From: Armigeres subalbatus
Lineage: Eukaryota > Arthropoda > Insecta > Diptera > Culicidae
Length of the DNA stretch: 64,000 nucleotides
Direction of reading: 5' to 3'
Assembly (NCBI RefSeq): GCF_024139115.2
Contig: NC_085141.1
Span: 378,850,995 to 378,914,994 of the forward strand
The position numbers were made by a program, and so were the translations under genes. Under the pieces are notes generated by a model. That model did no database searches. It was not told the DNA's origin and was given only the letters and a program-made list of their open reading frames with translations. Shown here piece after piece: positions 47,801-56,800 of this stretch (position 1 is the first letter of the stretch; each line of letters begins with the position of its first letter).

Positions 47801-50800
47801 ACATCAGGATTTGGACTAGTGTGATTTGAGTGGCACACGGTACCTTCGGCAGGGTCTAAATGCGAATGCATGCAGTTTTTTGTGTAAGTTTAAAACAGCT
47901 CATTGTGAAGCCACAGCACAGCACGTCGTAGGCGAACCGCGCGACTTGCAGTGGCCAAGTGAGATGTCTGCAAGCTCTTGCAAATAGTCCCTGCCGCTCC
48001 CTAAAACTCAAAAATTTCGAAATTCATAGAATGTGTGTTTTTGTTCGTTAAAGCATCTTTTCTTTCAGACAGTGGAACGTTTTTAATTCAGAACTTTTCA
48101 TTCACTCCTCCGCCATGGCGATTAGAAATGGGGAAATATTAATTCCAACCTCTGCTTCCCCTCCATTGAAATTCGGTGACCATTTGGTTCTTTGAGGAAG
48201 GATGAGTTTTCCGGTTTAATAAACTCATTCATTTATTGTTTCTCACCTCCTTCATTATTAAAAAATCAGATCTTAATATCCCCACTGAACCAGTGATTCT
48301 TCAGTAAGATTCAAATATAGAAATGTCATAGATGTGAATAAAAACCTTGATAAAAACAAAACATTGCAAATTTTAGCATACGCTGCCTTTGATCACTAGC
48401 CAGGAAAATATTCATTAGAGGCGCTTTCAATTTTCCAGGATTCCAAATTTTTCTTGCAATGCGTAATATTCTTCACTGTGCTCTGCGCAAACTAATGCTA
48501 CTGAAGGAGGCTATTTCCTTAGGACACACCAAAGTGTATGTACTTAAGAGTGGCGACATGTGCCGCATTTGACAGGTCTCCTGCTCGTTTGGAGCAGTTT
48601 GGAATTTTGGAATTCTGACAAGTGTCGCCACTCTTAACTGACTCTTGGACACACGATGTAAACAACAACCGAAATTATTTCCTTAATAAACTCTCTGTCC
48701 TGGAAAGGTTTCATCCGTTTTGCCAAAATCTTACTAACAGCAAAACTGGGCCGTACTGCATTTTCTGACTTCGTATTTGCTTGAGTGAAGAAAGTTTGTT
48801 GTTTTTATGACAATTTCTATAATAATAATGGAAATATAAATTGATTGAGTGCCCTACCTTTGAAGCTCTACCAACTTTTGTTTCCTTCCTGAGTCTTTTC
48901 AAATATCATATTTCATAGAATGCTTGGATTCAGATTTTTTTTCCATCAATATAGCAAAACTTTCTGAACAAATTATCTAAACGGCTTTCCTTTTTTCAAC
49001 GTGGACGTAAATTACTCGTGCCAATCTTTATTAGAAACGCAATGTTCCACATCAACCTTTTGTGTCCTGAGATTGCTCAATGCAAACATTTCAAATTATT
49101 AAAAATATTATATTCAGCTTCAAGCTTTGATTTAAAACTTACCGTTTTGACTCATATTCCGAACATGACTTATATTCCGAACACTCGCTTTTAAATGGTC
49201 ATTTTGGCTTTAATCGTTTAATTTCATTTTCTCGTTTAATAATCTTGATCCTCAGTATGGAAAACCGGTAAAAGTTTTAGTTTTAGGGCGCTAAGACGCC
49301 AGACAGCTAGATAGAAAAGCTGGTGGGCCGAATCTGAGTTGATTTTTCTAACGCGCCGCGGGCCACAAAAACTGGAGCCGAGGGCCGCATCTGGCCCGCG
49401 GGCCGTACGTTGGGCAGCCCTGGGCTACAAGGTCAACTACGCCTGGTGTCAAACCGATAGCAACCCAGCGTGTCTATATAAATCCACACAGCCCTTTTGA
49501 ATACTTTATCATTTAAATAGGTCCAACGCAGATGTTCTAGGTTCTCCAAATCATCCGGGAGTTGATTTCAATTGTACTACAAGTGTCATTAGACGAGTTT
49601 AATACTATTCCAAACATTTCCATCACGTTTTATAATCTCGTAAAACTCGTCTAATGACAGTGAAGACATTTCACTGAAAAAGCTTACATAATTTTCTGTG
49701 TTTTACAAAGTTAAGTACGCCTGATGTCAAACCGAGATTACAACACAGCGTATCCATTTGAGTCCCTAGAGCCCATGCTAATGCTTCAAATAAGTTCAAT
49801 TGGTCTGCCAGGTAAACTAGACACAAGTCAACCATGGCTGGTATCGAACCGATAGCAACCAATCATGTCCGTGTAAATCTCTAGAAACTGAAAGAAGGAT
49901 TTATTATTGAAAAAAGCCCATAGCAGATACTTTAGGATCTCCGAATTATTTTGGAGATCAGATCAATTGGTTTACCAGCTCAACACGGACTGATACCAAT
50001 TTAATGGCAATCCAGCATGTACAAGTACTCAAGTAGCACACATTGTGTAGAGAGATGGTAGTAGCTCGTGTACAACCAAATTTGGTATATTGAGGTTGCT
50101 GCAACCAAATCAGTGGGAGTTGGGCTACTCGTGGTAAGTCTTCCGAGCCCTGGCAAATGATCAAATGTTCAAATTAGCCTAAATCAGTTATTCTGGATCC
50201 TCTAAATTGCTCTTGAGTTGATATTAACTGCCAACTAAGGTCATTACATAACCGAACACAATTCATCATCTTGTTGTTGGTTGCTGTAGCCCTTACGAAT
50301 ACTTCACTGCTCAAATGAGTTAGACCCAGGAGTTTAGGTTTAGTGTACAAATTTGTTTGACTATTATCGGATCTTTCAGTCTTATAAAGCAGCTAAAACG
50401 TTATTGCGTCTATTTTCCGACGTTTCGGTGTATATTTCACCGTCACCTACACCGAAACGTCGGAAAATAGACGCAATAACGTTTTAGCTGCTTTATAAGA
50501 CTGAAAGAGCCGATTATAGTCAAACAAAATTGAGCACAACAGTCGAAAGCATCCTTTCAAATTTAGTGTACAACTTACTTGAAAAAAAAAAACTCTTTAA
50601 TAAAGGAAAAACCAACGCCCAATAACAAATAATTGTTGCTCCAGACAAAATGTGGAATAACTTGAAACATCTGCAAAAACATATTTTGGATTGCCAATAA
50701 CAGGCAAAGTTTTGAGAGCAAGATATTGACATGTGAAGTTGCTTTTCGTTCGGTCCCAGGCACAGTTGACCTGGCAGAACAATCAATTTCAACTCCAGAA

Positions 50801-53800
50801 TACTTTGAACGACATAGAACATTTACAATCAAATTTTCAAGCATTCGCAAGGGCTGTTAGGACTTTCATCGGGGGAAGGGTCGTTTGTCCGAAACCTATT
50901 CGGCCGAAAGTCATCTGGCCGAACATCATTTGGCCGAAGAGGTCATTAGGCCAAATAGAACATTTGGCCGAGCAGGACATTTGGCATAATAGGTCATTTG
51001 AAAACTGAGAAATAAGGTGTGAAAAGTGAGATGTCTCACTTCTCTCCACTGATTTCCCAATTCTTACTGTGAAAAGTGAGTAGTGGAAAGTAAGGAGTGA
51101 GACGTCTCACTACTCACTTCTGACTTCTCATTCACATTGATTTTCACATCTCACTTTTCACTGTAAAAAGTGAGAATTGCGAAGAGAGAAGTAAGACGTC
51201 TCGCTGTATACCAGTGACTGTAAAAAGTGAGAAGCACGAAGTGAGTAGTGGGACGTCTCACTACTTACTTTGCAATTCTCACTTTTCACAGTGAGAAGTG
51301 AGGGTTGAGGAGGTAGAAGTGAGACGTCCCACTTCTCAATCCTCATTTCTAAATGTGAAAAATGAGAGGTAAGAAATGAGACGTCTCACTGTTCACACCT
51401 CATTTCTCACTTTTCAAATGAACTGTTCGGCCAAATGTCCTGCTCGGCCAAATGACATGTTCGGTCAAATTATCTGTTCGACAAAATGTCCTTTTCGGTA
51501 AAATGTCCTATTCGACCAAATGTGCTGATCGGCCAAATGTCCTATTCGGCCAAATGTCCTATTCGGCCAAATGTCCTACTCGGCCAAATGTCCTATTCGG
51601 CCATATGTCCTATTCGGCAAAATGTCCTATCCGGCCAAATGTCCTATTCGGCCAAATGTCCTATTCGGCCAAATGTCCTATTCGGTCAAATGTCTGAATC
51701 TGCCAAATGTCCTATCCGGCCGAATGTCCTAATCTGCCAAATGTCCTATCCGGCCAAATGTCCTATTCGGCCAAATGTTCTATCCAACCAAATGTCGTAT
51801 TCGGCCATATGTCCTATTTGGGCAAATGTCCGATTCGGCAAAATGTCATTTCCGGCCAAATATCCTATCCGGCCAAATGTCCTATTCGATCAAATGTCTT
51901 ATTCTGCCAAATGTTCTATCCGGCCAAATGTCCTAATCGGCCAAATATCCTATCCGGCCAAATGTCCTATTCGACCAAATGTCTTATTCTGCCAAATGTC
52001 CTATTCGGCCAAATGTCCTAATCGGCCAAATGTCCTATCCGGCCAAATGTCCTATTCGACCAAATGTCCTAATCGGCCAAATGTCCTATCCGGCTATATG
52101 TCTTATACGGCCAAATGTCCTAAACGGCCAAATGTCCTATTCGGTCAAATGTCCTATCCGGCCAAATGTCCTATCCGGCCAAATGTCCTATTCGGCCAAA
52201 TGTCCTATTCGGCCAAATGTCCTATTCGGCCAAATGTCCTATCCGGCCAAATGTTCTATCCGGCCAAATGTCCTATCCGGCCAAATGTCCTATCGAGTCT
52301 GGGTCATTTGGCATAACGCCATTTGGCATAAGGTCATTTGGCATAAAGGCCATTTTGCATAATGGTCATTTGGCATAACGGACATTTGGCATAATTTGGA
52401 ACTGCAAGAAAAGAGTGGGTCATTTGGCATAACGGACATTTGGCATAATTTTGAACTGTGAAAGCGAAAGGGATATTTCATGTAATGTTTAGCGTAGATA
52501 AAGTAGGTCGAGGCTGTTTTTTGATAAATTTAGACTGATGGTAGACATTTTTCGGAAGAATGAAATAACAAAACGGCAGAATTGCTTCCGAGGGAGGGAT
52601 CACATCCATCATTGACTTATTCCGGCCACATGCCTACTTCAAAACTAGGGATTATATCCACCATTGCTTCAATCCGGGCATGCGCCTTAAGACCGGATCA
52701 AATCCACCATTGCCTTAATCCGGGCAAGCGCCTAACTTTAAAAACTCAAGCAATACACTTGTCGTAGACGAGTTACTAAAACCAACCAAGTCACATATGA
52801 GTTACTGCAACCAAATCAATCTCAATTGTGCTACTCGGGGAAGAGATCACATCTACCATTGATTTATTCCCGGCAAGCGCCTATTTATAAAAAAGGAGTA
52901 ACATCCACCATTTGTCATAATCCGGACAGGGCCTACTTTTAAAGAAGGGATCACATCTACCATTGCCCCAATCCGGGCATGCGCCTTCTTTTAAAGAAGG
53001 AATCACATCCACCATTTTCATAATCCGGGCAAGCGCCTACATTTAAATAAGGGATCACATCCTCCATTGCCATAATCCATGCAAGCGTTTACTTTTAAAG
53101 AAGGGATCTCATCTACCATGGCCATAATCCGAGCATGCGCCTACTTTTGAAGAAGGGATCACATCCACCATTGTCTCAATCCGGGCAAGCGCCTTCTTTT
53201 AAAGAAGGAATCACATCCACCATTGTCATAATCCGGGCAAGCGCCTACTTTTAAAGAAGGGATCACATCCTCCATTGTAACAATGCATGCATCCAATTCA
53301 TGCATCCACAATCCTTAATCCGGGCAAGCGCCTACTTTCAAAGAAGAGATCATATCCTCCATTGCCATAATCCGCCCACACGCCTACTTCTAAAGAAGGG
53401 ATTACATTCATCGTTGCTTTAATCCGAGCATGCGCCTACTTTTGCATTGCATTGCAAATGAATTCTTTCCACGAGAGGATAATGTCTTTTTAATATTGTA
53501 TTGGGTGTTATATTCACTATTCCGGGGTGTTTCCCGTACCACTTAGTCACCATTCAGCGAACGCAAAGAAAGGTTTTTTTTTTATATCTTTATTAAAGAG
53601 ATTTTCAGCCCTAGGCTGGCTCATCTCTAAGAAAGAAAAGTTATGCCAAATGTCCGTTATGCCAAAAGACCCTTACTTTTGACGCTGGTAACAATTATGC
53701 CAAATGTCCGTTATGCCAAATGACCGTTATGCCAAATGACCTTTATGCCAAATGACTTAACGCCAAATGGCGTTATGCCAAATGACTTTATGCCAAATGA

Positions 53801-56800
53801 CTTTATGCCAAATGGCCCGCTCCCTGTCCTATCCGGCCAAATGTCCTATCCGGCCAAATGTCCTATTCGGCCAAATGTCCTATTCGGTCAAATGTCCTAT
53901 TCGGCCAAATGTCCTATTCGGCCAAATGTCCTATTCGGCCTTATGGTCTGTTCGGGAAAATGGTATATTCGGTCAAACAACTTTTGGCCTAGTGGCCTTC
54001 GGCCAAAACGCATTCGACCGAACAGTATTCGGCCCTTCCCCCTTTCATCGACATGCTGGATTACTATTGATTTGAATAATTTGTTCAAGAAACTGCATGT
54101 ATCCGTTTTAAAAAATAAGTAGAAACAGTAAAAAGTTGATTTTAAACAAACAGGCGCTAAATCGTTATACAGATGAGCAGTAGATTAACGCACTGTGGCA
54201 CTTCTAGATCGGTAACTACATAATCGCATGTCACATATGCAGTTTCTTGAAGAAATGTTTCATCCGCAACTATGCGTAGTTCATCTGGTAGACCAATCGA
54301 TATAAAATTCATAAAATGTTCAAAAACCTAGAACATCAACATAGAATTAATTAGAATCACAGAGTTTACTAAAATACGTTAGGGCTTTGTGGACTTACAT
54401 GATTACTGATTGGGATTGCTGTTGGTTTTTACAATGGGAAATTTGGCCTGGTAGATCAACTAAACTCAACTGCAGGGCAGCTCGCGGAGCCTAGAGTATG
54501 TGCATTGGACTTATTTGAATATTAAATTATTCACAAGGACTCTAAGGCAGAGCCAAACCTTTGGGTATGCGACCCACCTAGTAAAATTCTATATGTCTCG
54601 CGACCCACTTATGAAAAAATGCATTTTACCAAGTAGTATTAAGCATTAATTGAATCAGAATGTCATCTGATTCGGATTTTTCCACATAAAAAATATTCAC
54701 GTTACCTTACATGTACAAATGCAAAAAAATGACGAACATGGTATTGTTTGTCAAAATGTTAGCGTTTTTATTTTACTTCATTGAGGGGACAGCTTTTAGG
54801 CATTAATCTATATACATAAAAATGAATTTCTGTCTGTCTGACCCTTATAGACTCGGAAACTACTGAACCGATCGGCGTGAAAATTTACATGCAGAGGTTT
54901 TTGGGGTCGGTGAAGGTTCTTAAGATGGTTTGAGACCCCTCCCCCTTTTGGAAAGGGGGGCTCCCATACAAATGGAACAAACATTTTTGCTTAACTCGAG
55001 AACTAATCAGAGAATAAATCAATTTTAGGCGAAACAAAGTTCGTCGGGTCTGCTAGTGTTTAAATAAAATAGCGTGGTGATGGATATTTAAAATAAAATG
55101 CGGTTTGAACTTGAAATTATGTTCCTGAAAAAAAAAGGATCAAAAGGTTCGGCATTCGAGCTACAATTAATATTTGTTCTTCTCGACCCACCAACAATCC
55201 GCTTGCGACCCCCCTGGGGGTCGGGACCCACAGTTTGGGAAACCATGCTCTAAGGACTTATATGGACACGCTGGATTGCTATCGGTTTGATACCAGGTTT
55301 ATTTTATCTGGTAGACCACTTGAACTTAACTCTTAGATAATTTGGAGAACCTAGAACATCTGCGTCGGACTTATTTGAATGGTCAAGCTCTAGGAACTTA
55401 TATAGACATGTCGTATTATTAGTTTCATGCTTTATGCACAAAAAGTTTTCATTTATTTAGAGCAATTTCATTACAATCTTCCAGATGTATTGGCGGATGC
55501 CTGATGATAGTTCTTGTCACATTACTTTCACAAATCTCATGCAATTGAATTATATTGAATAGCCTTGTTTATACGAGCTTTTATATCACAGCGTAAAATT
55601 ACACTTTTGGGCCACTTAGTTTTGTCAAACATAAAAAGATGGAGGTTTTTCAGGTACATAAAAGTGTAACTTCTTCTTCTTCAATAGCTCCACCTTCCAA
55701 CAGTAATTGGCCTGCTTTTCGAGCCTTGCGAGCAAAGTGAAACTGTTCCTCTCGATTTCGATAAAAATTCCAAGCAAGAATCTCTGGTAACCTCCGAGAT
55801 ATATGGTTTCAAAATTAAAAGTCAGTCCTGGACATTTACGGGTTAAACGTTGCTTGATCAATTCGTGGAAGAATTTTCGGTACTTTTTTGAGCGAGCGTA
55901 CTGAGGGTACATAGTGCCAAAGTCTTTCCTAGACTGCTGCTCACTTAGCGTAGCGAAAAAGTTGCTGAAGGGATTATTGAAGGAACTACTAGGAAAAATC
56001 TGGAATTAATGAAAGAAAAAATATCTCGAGGGATTTACAATGGAAGTTTTGGAGGACTTTTCATGAAGGAAAATGCAAACCAATTTCTTTTGCGTTTTCG
56101 TAAGGAATTTTGGAATAAATTTCAGAAAGAGTTCCCAGTATGAACATTTCTGAATTAATTAACAAGTAAAGAATAAGATTAAGAATGAATAACTGAAGAA
56201 ATTTTTAAAAAATCTTTAATTTCAGCCAGTATTGGTAATAATCTTCAATCTGTTTTTTGTTATCCTTCCCAGGCCCATGGCAACAAGCACAGCCTAATTA
56301 TTCGTAATGTATCCCGCTTCGATTTCGGCAACTACACTTGTCAAGCCTCCAACCTTCTGGGCACTGACCGTGGTACCTTACATCTGAATGGTCTGCCGTC
56401 AATTTGTCACTTCGATTCGGTAAGTCATAACGAGAAACCGTCATCAACCGAACCAATTATACAAAATTGTCGTTTTTGCACCACAGCCAATTATAAGCAA
56501 CGACCGCGATCAGTACAACGTCACCTGGTCGGTGGAAAGCTATTCGCCAATCGAAGAGTACCGGCTGTTCTTCCGATTGCAATCCCCTACCCGACACGCT
56601 CTGGACAATCACATCTTCTCGCACTCGGAGTTCGCCACGTACGGTTCCGGTGGGTACAATCCGGGGAACTACTTTGGCGATGATCTGTGGGAGAGCGTCT
56701 CTATTCCGCACCTGGTGGACAACATCGATGGCGTTTACGGGAGGGGGATGTACCACCACAATCCGTACGGTTACCAGCCGGAGGTAATACATCGGGCTAG

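Larger units (their letters stand above)
46642..49422. mobile_element. 2.8-kb hAT-type element, non-coding
   Basis: Left end CAGGCCTTCCCAACC and right end (reversed) CAGGGCTGCCCAACG fit hAT termini. Flanks GTCTACAA (46634) and GGCTACAA (49423) form an 8-bp target duplication with one mismatch. Near each end is TGGTGGGCC and other GGCC-rich sequence. It interrupts the long-unit satellite, whose ATTGGTCTACAA is continued by GGTCAACTACGCC after the element. No transposase seen; two small MITEs sit inside. Confidence 0.75.
50872..54041. mobile_element. 3.2-kb foldback element with 9-bp TSD (MULE-like), outer
   Basis: CTTTCATCG flanks it at 50863-50871 and 54042-54050. The ends GGGGAAGGGTCG (left) and, reversed, GGGGAAGGGCCG match. 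A 9-bp duplication is typical of Mutator-like elements, but no transposase is present, so class is an inference. From left to right it contains GGCCGAAA-type words, a GTGAGACGTCTCAC block, an ~870-bp array of 17-bp units, a nested second foldback (52295-53824), more 17-bp units and a short right arm. It lies in intron 5. Confidence 0.8.

Noticed and set aside
51486..52316. 276-residue frame and its shifted partners
   Set aside because: Direct consequence of a stop-free 17-bp tandem repeat.
51420..53440. CRISPR-like array
   Set aside because: The 17-bp and 60-bp repeats lack constant repeat/variable spacer structure and the sequence is eukaryotic.
55625..55912. 95-residue antisense frame in intron 5
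   Set aside because: ATG start and unusual length for this AT-rich region, but no recognisable family and no splice partners; noted only.
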